Counted from the stretch's first letter, positions 41,321-49,426 are shown. The stretch is 64,000 bases of DNA from an uncultured Oscillospiraceae bacterium (GCA_900759385.1 CAAEUZ010000111.1:17911-81910); one strand, 5' to 3'. Notes: generated by a model from the sequence alone, not told the origin. Program-made: numbers and translations.

Positions 41321-42679
41321 TCACTTTTGAGACGCTGGCTCGGGGAGATGGCGGAGAGTATAAAAATAGATGCTGAACGTTATGGGCAGCATCAGAGCCT
41401 CGATGATCGGCTGGGCCCAGATTAGGCCGTCCAGACCGACGGCGGCGTCCATGAGAAGCATGGCGGGGATGTAGAGAACGCCCTGGCGGCAGAGGGTTAT
41501 GAGCGAGGACTGCAGGCCCTTGCCCATCGCCTGGAGCGCGTAGCTGGTCATAAAGTTGATGGCCGTCAGCGGCACGCTCAGACAGGCCACGCGCAGGAAG
41601 CCCGCGCCCATGGCGCTGGTCTCGGCGTCCGGGATGAAGCGGTGGACTATGGGCGAGGCGAAGAAGAAAAACAGCGCCACAAAGCAGGCGGAGATCACAA
41701 TGGACACCTTCCACGAGAAGGACGCCATGCCGCGCATGCGCTTGTAGCTGCCCGAGGCGTAGTTGTAGCCGATGAGCGGCATGAAGCCCTGGCACAGGCC
41801 CATGGAGACGTTGAGCGGGAACTGGTCGATGCGCTTCACTATGCCGTAAGCCGCCTCGGTCACCGTGCCGTAGGCGCTGGCCAGGTTCATCATCACCATA
41901 GTCGCCGCGTTGCCCAGCGTGGTGGATATGGCGCTCGCGATGCCGACGGAGAAGATCTGTCTGGTGAAGCGGAAGGTAAAGTACCGCGGCCGGAAGGACA
42001 TGAAGGTGTGTCCGCGCAGCCTCATATATACCACGGCGAAAAAGCCCACGCTGGCAAGGTTGGAGAAGGCCGTGGCTATGGCCGCGCCCGCCACGTCCAT
42101 GTGCAGCGGGAATATGAGTATGGGGTCGAGGATGACATTGAGTATGCCGCCGAACATCATGCCCGCGCTGGCCTCGCGCGCGTGTCCCTCGCTGCGCAGC
42201 AGGTTGCCCAGCGAGAGGCTGACCATCGTCGGCACGCCGCCGAGGACGACGACCCAGTTGAGGTAGGTCTCCGCGTACACAATGTTCTCGTCCAGCGCGC
42301 CCAGGAAGCGCAGAACAGGTTCCCGGAAGATGTATGTGAGGACAGAGAAGAGGAGCGTTGCTGCGATTCCGCCCCAGAGTGCAAAGGATGAGACGTATCT
42401 GACGTCGCCCTCGTCCTTTGAGCCGAGCATGCGCGAGATGAGGCTCCCGCCGCCGAGGCCGAAGAGGTTCCCCAGCGCGGTGAGCAGATTGAAGTACGGG
42501 CTCACGAGCGAGACGCCCGCAGACATGGCGGGGTTAGCCAGCTGACCGATGAAGAAGGTGTCCGCCAGGTTGTATATCATGGTGACGACCTGGCTGATAA
42601 CAGTGGGTACGGCCAGCTTCGCCACTGCGCGGGGTATGGGCATTTCTTCAAATATGTAGGTTTCAGAGCTTGTATCCAT
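41321..42679 (-). CDS. MATE-family efflux pump
   Basis: 452 residues from ATG 42679; about 12 membrane helices in two bundles. Typical MATE segments are PTVISQVVTMIYNLADTFFIGQL, GLGGGSLISRMLG, LNVILDPILIF and GLCQGFMPLIGYNYASG. It exports drugs or cationic metabolites using Na+ or H+. Its promoter carries the same 33-bp element as the hydrolase/reductase operon, so the pump and reductases probably answer the same signal. Confidence 0.92.
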   Translation of the reverse strand: MDTSSETYIFEEMPIPRAVAKLAVPTVISQVVTMIYNLADTFFIGQLANPAMSAGVSLVSPYFNLLTALGNLFGLGGGSLISRMLGSKDEGDVRYVSSFALWGGIAATLLFSVLTYIFREPVLRFLGALDENIVYAETYLNWVVVLGGVPTMVSLSLGNLLRSEGHAREASAGMMFGGILNVILDPILIFPLHMDVAGAAIATAFSNLASVGFFAVVYMRLRGHTFMSFRPRYFTFRFTRQIFSVGIASAISTTLGNAATMVMMNLASAYGTVTEAAYGIVKRIDQFPLNVSMGLCQGFMPLIGYNYASGSYKRMRGMASFSWKVSIVISACFVALFFFFASPIVHRFIPDAETSAMGAGFLRVACLSVPLTAINFMTSYALQAMGKGLQSSLITLCRQGVLYIPAMLLMDAAVGLDGLIWAQPIIEALMLPITFSIYFYTLRHLPEPASQK

Positions 42680-42723
42680 GCAAAACACTTCCTCTTACAA
42701 GGGATTCTCCGCCCGACGGGTGC

Positions 42724-42777
42724 ATTTTAGCGCCGCTCAGCGGCAAAGTACAATGCCGTTTTGACAATCCGCTATAA
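42724..42777 (-). promoter_or_regulatory. MATE promoter with shared 33-bp element
   Basis: Element at 42777-42745 on the minus strand, TTGTAC (42753-42748), 18 bp, TAAAAT (42729-42724). Same spacing as at 41.2 kb. The conserved blocks TTATAGC and CGGCATTGTACTTT lie directly upstream of and over the -35, the place of a transcription activator such as a LysR-type protein. Confidence 0.65.
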
Positions 42778-42820
42778 GCGCCGGACATAATGCTCCGCGC
42801 CGGCGGCGCAAACACAAAGT

Positions 42821-42845
42821 CTCCCGGCCCTGTACGGGCCGGGAG
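42821..42845 (-). terminator. Hairpin after the alcohol dehydrogenase remnant
   Basis: Stem CTCCCGGCCC / GGGCCGGGAG with loop TGTAC, followed on the minus strand by ACTTTGTGTTTG. Confidence 0.55.
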
Positions 42846-42863
42846 TTTACGCGTTCACGGGAC

Positions 42864-43200
42864 TCAGCAGCTTATCTCCACGCCGTTCCAGGCGTCCATG
42901 ATGAGCTGCTTATACTCGTCTATGGTGGCCTTGCGCGGCGGGGCGCCGGCGCTCGAGCCGTGCTCGCTCTTGTCCTTGGAGGCGAGGGCGAGCTCTTCGA
43001 GAATTTCGTCGTCCATCTCGACGCCGAGCTCCCTGTAGCTCCTGGGCAGGCCGAGGTCGCCGCGCACTTTTTGTATTGCGAGCACGAGTGCCTTTGCCTG
43101 TTCCGGCTCGCTCTTGCCGTTTACGTCGAGGCCCATGGCCCTGGCCAGGTCGGCGAGCCGCGCAAGCGGCTCAAACTGCGGTCGGCGATGCTCAAGAATG
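42864..43200 (-). pseudogene. C-terminal fragment of an iron-dependent alcohol dehydrogenase
   Basis: The open frame encodes PQFEPLARLADLARAMGLDVNGKSEPEQAKALVLAI...LGLPRSYRELGV...TIDEYKQLIMDAWNG, the last 100 or so residues of Fe-alcohol dehydrogenases. The NAD- and iron-binding parts are missing, and the sequence upstream (43200-43370) is a repeat-rich element instead. No start with a ribosome binding site is evident. It is a broken gene end, not a functional enzyme. Confidence 0.75.
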
Positions 43201-43267
43201 TATCCTGCTTAGGGACGACCACCCCGCCAATAACGCCAACAAAAGGTTCCAACGCACCCAACGTCGG

Positions 43268-43370
43268 CAAAAAGCGCTTTTCTTTGGGGTACAAAGGCCG
43301 CACCCACAAAAAGCGGTTTTTCTTTGGAGTCTGAGGGGTTTCTTTTGGCCAAGACCAAAAGAAATCCCTC
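43268..43370. repeat. Intergenic repeat element with 16-bp hairpin
   Basis: Two direct copies of CAAAAAGCG-n-TTTTCTTTGG-n-GT (43268-43290 and 43307-43330) are followed by an inverted repeat GAGGGGTTTCTTTTGG / CCAAAAGAAATCCCTC (43333-43370; one G:T position). It sits between the truncated dehydrogenase and the next gene. It looks like a dispersed intergenic repeat family of this lineage; copies elsewhere in the genome cannot be checked here. Confidence 0.65.
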
Positions 43371-43388
43371 AGGAGAAAAGGAGGTTCT

Positions 43389-44054
43389 ATGAAAGTACTT
43401 CTAATCAATGGCAGCCCGCACGAGCACGGCTGCACAGACGCGGCGCTCTCGCTTGTCGCGGATGCCCTGCGCGAAAACGGCGTAGAGGCCGAAATATACT
43501 GGCTCGGCGTGAAGCCCGTCACCGGCTGCATCGGCTGCCGCCAGTGCATGAAACTCGGCGGCAAATGCGCCATAGACGACAAGGTGAACGAGTTCAAGGA
43601 GCTCGCGCGGGCTGCCGACGGCTTTGTGTTCGGCTCACCCGTGCATTACGGCTCCTGCTCGGCCAGCCTCAAGGGCTTCATGGACCGGCTTTTCTTCTCC
43701 GAGCGCCACGGCAACGGCTCGGAGGCCTTCCGTCTCAAGCCCGCGGCGGCAGTGGTCTCCGCCCGCAGGAGCGGCACCACGGCGGCCCTGGACCAGATCA
43801 ACCGCTACTTCACCATGTACGAGATGCCCGTCATCCCCTCGCGTTACTGGTGCGCCGTACACGGCGCCAAGCGCGAGGACGTGTATCAGGACGAGGAGGG
43901 CGTTTTCGTCATGCGCACGCTGGGGAGGTATATGTCCTATTACCTGCGCTGCCTGGAGGCGGGACGAGGGGCCGGAATAACTCCGCCCGGGCTGGAAAGC
44001 TATAATACCACAAACTTTATCCGTACCGATCCCGGCATGTACGGGTTCAGATAA
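43389..44054 (+). CDS. NADPH-dependent FMN reductase / iron-sulfur flavoprotein-like
   Basis: 221 residues behind AAAGGAGG. Flavodoxin-like fold: MKVLLINGSPHEHGCTDAAL (FMN phosphate loop), GCIGCRQCMKLGGKCAIDD with a C-x2-C-x2-C-x5-C cluster, and DGFVFGSPVHYGSCSASLKGFMDRLF. The cysteine spacing is that of the small flavoproteins that hold an Fe-S cluster or redox thiols. It probably reduces flavins, quinones or nitro compounds. Its leader contains the repeat hairpin at 43333-43370. Confidence 0.88.
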   Translation: MKVLLINGSPHEHGCTDAALSLVADALRENGVEAEIYWLGVKPVTGCIGCRQCMKLGGKCAIDDKVNEFKELARAADGFVFGSPVHYGSCSASLKGFMDRLFFSERHGNGSEAFRLKPAAAVVSARRSGTTAALDQINRYFTMYEMPVIPSRYWCAVHGAKREDVYQDEEGVFVMRTLGRYMSYYLRCLEAGRGAGITPPGLESYNTTNFIRTDPGMYGFR

Positions 44055-44106
44055 CGCAGGCGGCTTTTGCTCAGACCGCCGCCGGATAATGAATATGCGG
44101 CGCCTC

Positions 44107-44143
44107 AGGCAGCCACCGCGTGAATTACACGCGGGGGCTGCCT
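44107..44143. terminator. Hairpin between convergent genes
   Basis: A long imperfect stem, AGGCAGCC-A-CCGCGTG with its complement around AATTA, overlapping the stop of the minus-strand PepSY-like gene. No clear T-tract on either side. Confidence 0.5.
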
Positions 44144-44400
44144 CAAACTATGACCGGTTCCGTAAGAAAGCCGGGGATGGAGCGGGACTGCAGGTCTGCA
44201 AAGACGTGATAGTGTACCCACAAGGTGGAAAAGCGTATCTCGTACAGGCCGCCTCCGTACTCGATCGTGCAGTCAGTGAGCTCGGCGAAGCTCACCCCGG
44301 CGTAATTAAGGGCGAGCGCAAGCGCGGGGTGCATGCCGCCGCGCGGAGCGGCGTGGGCAATGCAGGCCCTGTAGGCGTCCAGAATAGTCTCTGAGTTCAT
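44143..44400 (-). CDS. Small PepSY-like protein
   Basis: 85 residues. The pattern ALALALNYAGVSFAELTDCTIEYGGGLYEIRFSTLWVHYHVFADLQSRSIPGF fits a single PepSY domain (helix, then beta strands with an E-I/V-x-F turn and a D-x-x-S/T-G-x-I end), but divergent and without a signal peptide. A regulatory or binding role is a guess from the fold. It has its own upstream region. Confidence 0.5.
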   Translation of the reverse strand: MNSETILDAYRACIAHAAPRGGMHPALALALNYAGVSFAELTDCTIEYGGGLYEIRFSTLWVHYHVFADLQSRSIPGFLTEPVIV

Positions 44401-44507
44401 AAAAATACTCCTTTGCCGCAGGTTGGGTTCCTTATGTCAAAGAAGTATAGTTATGGCTGTTAAATACGGCTTAATGCCGGGATAAACAGAGCTTAAACTC
44501 TGTCCGC

Positions 44508-45137
44508 TCAAATCCCCAGCCTGTCCAGCCAGGCGCTCACGGCCCCGGGAGCGGTGGTGACGCTACTGCGCGAGATGGAGAGCGCGTCAGTGACCACCTG
44601 CGCGTCCGGCTGCAGCTGCTGTATGGTGGCCGGCGTCCCCGCCAGCCCGCTGCCGCCGTGCACGGTAAAGGGCACGATAACGGCCCCGCCGAAGTCATAG
44701 ATCTCCAGGAAGGTGTAAAGCGGCATGGGCAGGTCTGCGTTCCATATGGGGTAGCCGATGAACAGCGTGTCATATCCGTCAAGGTTCTCTGGCAGGTTGG
44801 CAATGGCTGGCCTGGCGCCGCTGTCGCGTTCCGCGAGCGCCACGTCCCCGCACTCGCCGTAGTCCTCCGGATAGGGCGTCTCCGGCTGTATTTCCAGCAG
44901 GTCGCCGCCGGTGCACCCGGCTATGTACGCGGCCATCTCCGCCGTGTTGCCCGACCAGGAGAAATACGCCACCAGTATGTTTGACGCCTCCGTGCCCTCC
45001 TCAGCGGCCGGGCCCGGCTTCTGCGTGGCGGCCGGGGCCGGCGCCCCCGTGGCCGCGGGCACGCCGGACGTGCCGCAGGCGGCTAGCACCAGGGCGGATA
45101 CGGCAAGTACTGCAAGCGCGATAATTCGTCTTATCAT
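44508..45137 (-). CDS. Exported flavodoxin lipoprotein (second)
   Basis: 209 residues. Lipobox LVLAACG, an Ala/Pro/Gly linker to about residue 50, then a flavodoxin domain: ILVAYFSWSGNTAEMAAYIAG, YDTLFIGYPIWNADLPMPL and VPFTVHGGSGLAG. The third FMN loop differs from its two relatives (FTVHGGSG in place of FCTSGGSD). It lies 1 nt after the next flavodoxin gene, last of a four-gene operon with a ferredoxin fusion and an Fe-alcohol dehydrogenase. Confidence 0.9.
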   Translation of the reverse strand: MIRRIIALAVLAVSALVLAACGTSGVPAATGAPAPAATQKPGPAAEEGTEASNILVAYFSWSGNTAEMAAYIAGCTGGDLLEIQPETPYPEDYGECGDVALAERDSGARPAIANLPENLDGYDTLFIGYPIWNADLPMPLYTFLEIYDFGGAVIVPFTVHGGSGLAGTPATIQQLQPDAQVVTDALSISRSSVTTAPGAVSAWLDRLGI

Positions 45138-45138
45138 G

Positions 45139-45768
45139 TCAAATCAACCCCAAATTCAAGTCTGTCAGCCATCCCTCCAGCTGGGATGCATTCGTGATCC
45201 TGCGCCCGCCGTAAACGGCCGCACCCTCGCAGGAGCCCAGGAAGGTGGGCATGGTCTCGGAGATATCGCTGCCACCGCTGGTGCAGAACGGTATGACCAG
45301 CTTGCCGGTGAGGTCATAGCTCTCAAGGAAGCTGTTGACCGGCGCGGGCGTGGCGTGCCACCAGACCGGATAGCCGACGAACACTATGTCGTAGTTGCCC
45401 ATATCCTCCACTGCGGCGTCCAGCTCCGGGCGCGAGCGGCGGCGTATCTCGCTGTTCGACTGCGTGTAGACGTTGGAATAGTCTTCGCGCGGGGATATCT
45501 CGAACAGGTCGCCGTGCGTCAGCTCCGCGAGTGATTGTGCCACGGCGCGGGTGTTCCCGGAGTACGAAAAGTACGCGACGAGCACCTTTTTGTCCTCCAT
45601 GGCGGCGATCTCCGCGCGCAGCTGCTCCGTTCCGGCCTCATCCAGCGAGAGGTCCGTCTGGCTGTGAAAGCGCGCGGGGTAGCGGTAGAGATTATAGCCC
45701 GCGAAGGCCAGTACTGCGAGCAGTATGACAATAATCACGGCGACGGCGCCCTTTCTCTTCTTTTTCAC
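45139..45768 (-). CDS. Membrane-anchored flavodoxin
   Basis: 209 residues from GTG 45768, which overlaps the stop of the alcohol dehydrogenase gene (GTGA). N-terminal KKKRK, then one membrane helix (GAVAVIIVILLAVLAFAGYNLY), so the flavodoxin domain faces outward: VLVAYFSYSGNTRAVAQSLAE, YDIVFVGYPVWWHATPAPV and IPFCTSGGSDI. Unlike the two lipoproteins it is held by an uncleaved helix. Confidence 0.88.
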   Translation of the reverse strand: MKKKRKGAVAVIIVILLAVLAFAGYNLYRYPARFHSQTDLSLDEAGTEQLRAEIAAMEDKKVLVAYFSYSGNTRAVAQSLAELTHGDLFEISPREDYSNVYTQSNSEIRRRSRPELDAAVEDMGNYDIVFVGYPVWWHATPAPVNSFLESYDLTGKLVIPFCTSGGSDISETMPTFLGSCEGAAVYGGRRITNASQLEGWLTDLNLGLI

Positions 45769-46907
45769 AGGCACTCGGTCAGAATGTCGTATATCTCGTC
45801 GTGAGTCAGCTCGCGCGGGTTGCACTTGATGATGTTGCTGCTGTCGGCCACCGCGCGGAGGATTTCGGGCGTGATGGGCGTCTTGGCCTCCAGCTGGCCC
45901 AGCTTTGTGGGCAGGCCGCAGTCGCGTATGAGCGCTTCAAGCGCGTCGAGCCCGGCCCCGGCCGTATCAGCGCCGAAGACCACCCGGGCGAAACGGGTGA
46001 ATTTCTCCGGTGCGTCGGCGAGGATATGCCTGCAGTACACGGGCTGGATCACCGCCAGGCCCTGGCCATGGTTGCAGTCGGTGTAGGCGCCGAGCTGGTG
46101 CTCTATCTGGTGAGCCTGGAAGTCCGTGAGACGGCCAGCCTTGAGGATGCCGTTCTCGGCCATGGCGCTGTCCCACATCAGGTTGCTGCGGGCCTGCATG
46201 TCGTCCGCGTCCGCAAGCAGGCGGCGCATGTTCACAACGGTGTTGCGCATGACGGCCAGGGCCACGTCGTCGGAGACGTTGTCGCTGTCCGAGGCGCCGA
46301 AATAGGTCTCCATCGCGTGGCTGAGGGTGTCAAACGCGCCGGAGAACACCTGCATGCGCGGCACGGTGGCGGTATAGGCGGGGTCGAGCGCGGCGAAGCG
46401 GGCCGTGGTGGCAAAAATGCCGCCCTTCCAGTTCTTCGCCTCGTGCGTGATGACCGCGCCGCAGTTCATCTCGCTGCCGGTACCCGAGCAGGTGACGACA
46501 ACGCCCATGGGGATGCCATCCGTGGGGAACTTGCCCCTGACGTACTCATAGTCCCAGATGTCCTCGTCCAGCACGGCCTGGGCGGATATGACCTTGCAGC
46601 AGTCTGAGACGCTGCCGCCGCCCACGGCGAGTATAAAGTCCACCTGCTCCCGGCGCGCCAGGGCCGCGCCCTCCTGCATTTTCGTGTATTTCGGGTTCGG
46701 CGTGATGCCGCCGAAGTCCACTACCTCCTTGCCGAGGGATTCAAGCGCTCCGCGTATCTCATCATAGATACCGTTGGCCTTCGCCGAGGCCACGCCGTAA
46801 GCGAGCATGACCTTTTTGTATGCGCCGAGCTCCGAGTCCAGCGCCTGCTTCGCGGCCCCGGAGCCGAAATACACCCTGGTGGGGTAAGAGAATACAAAGC
46901 TTTCCAT
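45765..46907 (-). CDS. Iron-dependent alcohol dehydrogenase (BDH/YqhD-like)
   Basis: 380 residues from ATG 46907 behind AAGGAGGAA. It has NAD(P)-binding GGGSVSDCCK and iron ligands in GAFDTLSHAMETYFG (Asp, His), AHQIEHQLGA (His) and DCNHGQGLAV (His). Class III alcohol dehydrogenases of this branch (YqhD/butanol dehydrogenase) reduce aldehydes with NADPH. It is placed between the ferredoxin-flavodoxin fusion and the exported flavodoxins. Confidence 0.93.
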   Translation of the reverse strand: MESFVFSYPTRVYFGSGAAKQALDSELGAYKKVMLAYGVASAKANGIYDEIRGALESLGKEVVDFGGITPNPKYTKMQEGAALARREQVDFILAVGGGSVSDCCKVISAQAVLDEDIWDYEYVRGKFPTDGIPMGVVVTCSGTGSEMNCGAVITHEAKNWKGGIFATTARFAALDPAYTATVPRMQVFSGAFDTLSHAMETYFGASDSDNVSDDVALAVMRNTVVNMRRLLADADDMQARSNLMWDSAMAENGILKAGRLTDFQAHQIEHQLGAYTDCNHGQGLAVIQPVYCRHILADAPEKFTRFARVVFGADTAGAGLDALEALIRDCGLPTKLGQLEAKTPITPEILRAVADSSNIIKCNPRELTHDEIYDILTECL

Positions 46908-46920
46908 TTTAATTTCCTCC

Positions 46921-47685
46921 TTATACTCTGCCGTTGGCGGCAATCAAATCCTGCAGCGTGACGTGCTCGTTGCGGTAGCGGGCGTCGGGGTTCTTTTCCG
47001 GCACAGCCAGAGCTATGGCCTTGTGCGGGCAGGCGTGTACACAGGCCAGGCAGTCCTGGCAGCTGCCTGGTACGTGCATTGCCCGGCCGTCCTTGAGCAC
47101 CATGCAGTCCGCCGGACACACGCGCGTACATACGCCGCAGCCGACGCAGCGGTCGGTGACGGTCACAAGCTGCTGCCACAGCGCTTCCGGGACCCCGCTT
47201 ATACTGCTCATATACTCCCGGTGCGCGGCCCGGTCCTCCTCCGTGACGGGGGAGACGGCGCGTTTGCGCGCTTTGACGTCGGCGGTGATGGCCGCGAGCT
47301 GCTCTGGTATGTGCTTATCCATCGCGCGCTCGGCGTCCATGTCGAAGGCGGGCAGCCAGTTGTCGACCATGTGCAGGGTGTTTATATAGTCCACGCGCAC
47401 GCCGCATTCGTCGCAAAGTGCCTTGGCCAGCTCCGCCGCGCCGCCGTGGCGGCAGCCGTAGGTGAGCACCATGTAGAAGTACTCCGTCTCGAACGTGCAC
47501 TCGCGCAGGAAACCCCTGACCATCGGCGGCACCTCGTGCCCGTAGACAGGCGTGACGACGCCGATGCTCTCCGCGGCGAATTTACGCTCCGCGCCGCGCA
47601 TTACCTGCGGTATACTGACAAGCTCATCCCCGAACTGCCTGGCGGCGTATAGGCTGTTGCCGGTGCCGGTGAAGTAGAAAACCAT
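46921..47685 (-). CDS. EFR1-type flavodoxin-ferredoxin fusion
   Basis: 254 residues from ATG 47685. N-terminal flavodoxin-like half (VFYFTGTGNSLYAARQ, YFYMVLTYGCRHGG), C-terminal ferredoxin half with two [4Fe-4S] motifs: CVGCGVCTRVCPADC and CQDCLACVHACPHKA. This EFR1 family joins FMN and Fe-S transfer in one soluble protein. It heads the operon 47685-44508 and could feed electrons to the flavodoxins downstream. The upstream promoter has unusual 19-bp spacing. Confidence 0.92.
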   Translation of the reverse strand: MVFYFTGTGNSLYAARQFGDELVSIPQVMRGAERKFAAESIGVVTPVYGHEVPPMVRGFLRECTFETEYFYMVLTYGCRHGGAAELAKALCDECGVRVDYINTLHMVDNWLPAFDMDAERAMDKHIPEQLAAITADVKARKRAVSPVTEEDRAAHREYMSSISGVPEALWQQLVTVTDRCVGCGVCTRVCPADCMVLKDGRAMHVPGSCQDCLACVHACPHKAIALAVPEKNPDARYRNEHVTLQDLIAANGRV

Positions 47686-47736
47686 ATCTGTGCTCCCTTT
47701 CTGCTGACCGGCTGTAATTACCGGTTGTTTGAACCG

Positions 47737-47767
47737 ATTATACAAACCGGTAGCAACTATCGGTCAA
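47737..47767 (-). promoter_or_regulatory. Promoter with 19-bp spacer and dyad (MerR-type layout)
   Basis: On the minus strand TTGACC (47767-47762) and TATAAT (47742-47737) are 19 bp apart, with the imperfect dyad CCGATAG-TTG-CTACCGG (47763-47747) in the spacer. ACCGG/CCGGT half-sites recur downstream (47720-47725). A long spacer holding a dyad is the mark of MerR-family activation; no MerR gene is adjacent. Confidence 0.6.
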
Positions 47768-47849
47768 GAGCTTTTTGCCGGATCTTTTGAACTTATTGTG
47801 AACGGCAGGCACACACGGCGGGGAGCCGCGCGTGCAGCGGGCGGGGACT

Positions 47850-47890
47850 GTGACCAAGTCACGGAAGCCGCGGCGCAGTACGGCTATAGT
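47850..47890 (+). promoter_or_regulatory. Class II activator site and promoter of the ccdA operon
   Basis: Palindrome GTGAC-CAA-GTCAC (47850-47862), 22 bp, TATAGT (47885-47890). Centre is about 41 bp upstream of the predicted start. There is no -35 hexamer. First of three identical layouts in this locus. Confidence 0.75.
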
Positions 47891-47969
47891 GTAATGGAAT
47901 AACGCAGCGAGGACGGCGCCGGAAGAGACAGCTGCCGGGCGTCGGCGAGAGACAGGAGGTTTTCATGGC

Positions 47970-48182
47970 ATGAAGAAAAAATGGAAGAGGCTGCTCCGCC
48001 CGGCGCTTTTCACCGCAGGAGGCGCGTTGGCGGGACTGGCCATTTATTGGATGGCCGGATGTTCCGCGGGGACCTGTGTCATTACCTCCAGCCCCTGGGT
48101 CATGATGGCGTATATGGGGGTTGCCGGAGGGCTGCTGTCCGCCGCAACGGAAACGGGGTGCAGGGACAAATGCAATATGTAA
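47970..48182 (+). CDS. DUF6132-family small membrane protein
   Basis: 70 residues, with AGGAGG 11 nt upstream. Two hydrophobic helices (TAGGALAGLAIYWMAGC and SSPWVMMAYMGVAGGLLSA) around the conserved GCSAGTCVITSSP motif with two cysteines. The family is small, of unknown function, and usually sits with thioredoxin, rhodanese or CcdA genes, as here. Its end overlaps ccdA by 13 nt. Confidence 0.82.
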   Translation: MKKKWKRLLRPALFTAGGALAGLAIYWMAGCSAGTCVITSSPWVMMAYMGVAGGLLSAATETGCRDKCNM

Positions 48183-48832
48183 TCTCCTTCCTGGAGGGCC
48201 TGATTACCTTTATCTCTCCCTGCCTGCTGCCCATGCTGCCTGTTTATATCTCCTATTTTGCCGGCGGCGGGGAGCGGAATATACGCAGAACCCTCACCAG
48301 AGCCGCAGGCTTCGTCGCCGGCTTCACCCTGGTTTTTGTGGCGCTGGGCGCGCTGGCCGGAACGGTGGGCGGCTTCCTCCGCTCACACCAGACTGCGGTC
48401 AACATAGTCTCCGGCCTGGTGGTCATTCTCTTCGGCCTCAGCTATCTGGGCCTGTTCAGGATAAAGCTGTTCCACGGCGGCAGCCGGGATATAAGCGCCG
48501 GAACGATGGGCTTTTTCCCCGCCATGCTGTTCGGCATGATTTTTTCGGTTGGCTGGACCCCGTGCGTAGGGGTGTTCCTGGGTTCCGCCCTCATGCTGGC
48601 CTCACAGCAGGGGCATGTGCTGGAGGGCGTCATGATGCTGCTGGCCTATTCCATGGGGCTGGGCATACCGTTCCTGCTCAGCGCGGTGCTGATTGATTAT
48701 CTGAAGTCCGCTTTCCAATGGGTCAAAGAACATTACGGGGTAATAAACGCTGTTTGCGGCGGCCTGCTGGTGCTGCTCGGCATCCTGATGGCCACCGGGA
48801 CGCTTGGGCGCCTGCTCGCCCTGCTGAGTTAA
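48170..48832 (+). CDS. ccdA: CcdA-type cytochrome c biogenesis / thiol-electron transporter
   Basis: 220 residues from ATG 48170 inside the end of the preceding gene. Six membrane helices, with the paired redox cysteines Cys18 (TFISPCLLPMLPVY) and Cys132 (FSVGWTPCVGVF). CcdA/DsbD-type proteins carry reducing power from cytoplasmic thioredoxin to thiol proteins outside the membrane. The TlpA-like protein encoded next is the likely acceptor, and the thioredoxin at 49563 the likely donor. No cytochrome c genes are visible. Confidence 0.93.
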   Translation: MQYVISFLEGLITFISPCLLPMLPVYISYFAGGGERNIRRTLTRAAGFVAGFTLVFVALGALAGTVGGFLRSHQTAVNIVSGLVVILFGLSYLGLFRIKLFHGGSRDISAGTMGFFPAMLFGMIFSVGWTPCVGVFLGSALMLASQQGHVLEGVMMLLAYSMGLGIPFLLSAVLIDYLKSAFQWVKEHYGVINAVCGGLLVLLGILMATGTLGRLLALLS

Positions 48833-48842
48833 AGGAGATGCT

Positions 48843-49424
48843 ATGAAACAGAAAAAAACCGTGCTTGTGCTTCTGCTGGCGTTCGTTCTCCTGCTTGGGG
48901 GAGCATATCTGCTCTATACGAGGCTCGAAGGCTCCGTGAATACCTACCAGCTGTCCGCTCAGGAGACGCGGGCGCCGGACGGGACAGCTGCCTCGGAAAC
49001 GCCGGGGCCGGTTCCCGCGCCGGACTTCACCGTATATGATGAGGCCGGCAATGAGGTTCACCTGTCCGACTACCTCGGCAAGCCGGTAGTCGTGAATTTC
49101 TGGGCCAGCTGGTGCGGGCCGTGCCGGATGGAGATGCCGGAATTTCAGGAGAAGCATCTGGAGCTGGGCGGCGAAGTCCAGTTTCTGATGATAAATATGA
49201 CCGGCGGCCGCGAGACGGTGGAGACCGCACGGGATTTCATTGCCGGGCAGGGATATACCTTCCCGGTGCTCTATGACACTGAGGGCGACGCCGCTGCCAC
49301 TTATGGAGCTTACGCGCTGCCGACCACTTATTTTATTGACGCGGAGGGTTATGCGATAGCTCAAGCCAGGGGCGCGATAAACAGCGAGACCCTTCAGGCC
49401 GGCATAGATATGATTTATCCGTAA
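48843..49424 (+). CDS. Membrane-anchored TlpA/ResA-like thioredoxin
   Basis: 193 residues behind AAAGGAG. One N-terminal membrane anchor (TVLVLLLAFVLLLGGAYLLY), then a thioredoxin fold outside the membrane with WCGPC (Cys91, Cys94), preceded by VVVNFWAS, and the cis-Pro in ALPTTYFID. It reduces disulfides or sulfur species outside and is probably re-reduced by CcdA upstream. Confidence 0.92.
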   Translation: MKQKKTVLVLLLAFVLLLGGAYLLYTRLEGSVNTYQLSAQETRAPDGTAASETPGPVPAPDFTVYDEAGNEVHLSDYLGKPVVVNFWASWCGPCRMEMPEFQEKHLELGGEVQFLMINMTGGRETVETARDFIAGQGYTFPVLYDTEGDAAATYGAYALPTTYFIDAEGYAIAQARGAINSETLQAGIDMIYP

Positions 49425-49426
49425 AC

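Noticed and set aside
42864..43136. Stand-alone 90-residue protein
   Set aside because: The frame stays homologous to Fe-alcohol dehydrogenases upstream of its ATG, so it is a fragment and not a small gene.
43076..44005. 309-codon plus-strand frame across the repeat region
   Set aside because: Arg/Pro-rich shadow of the real FMN reductase gene and the dehydrogenase remnant.
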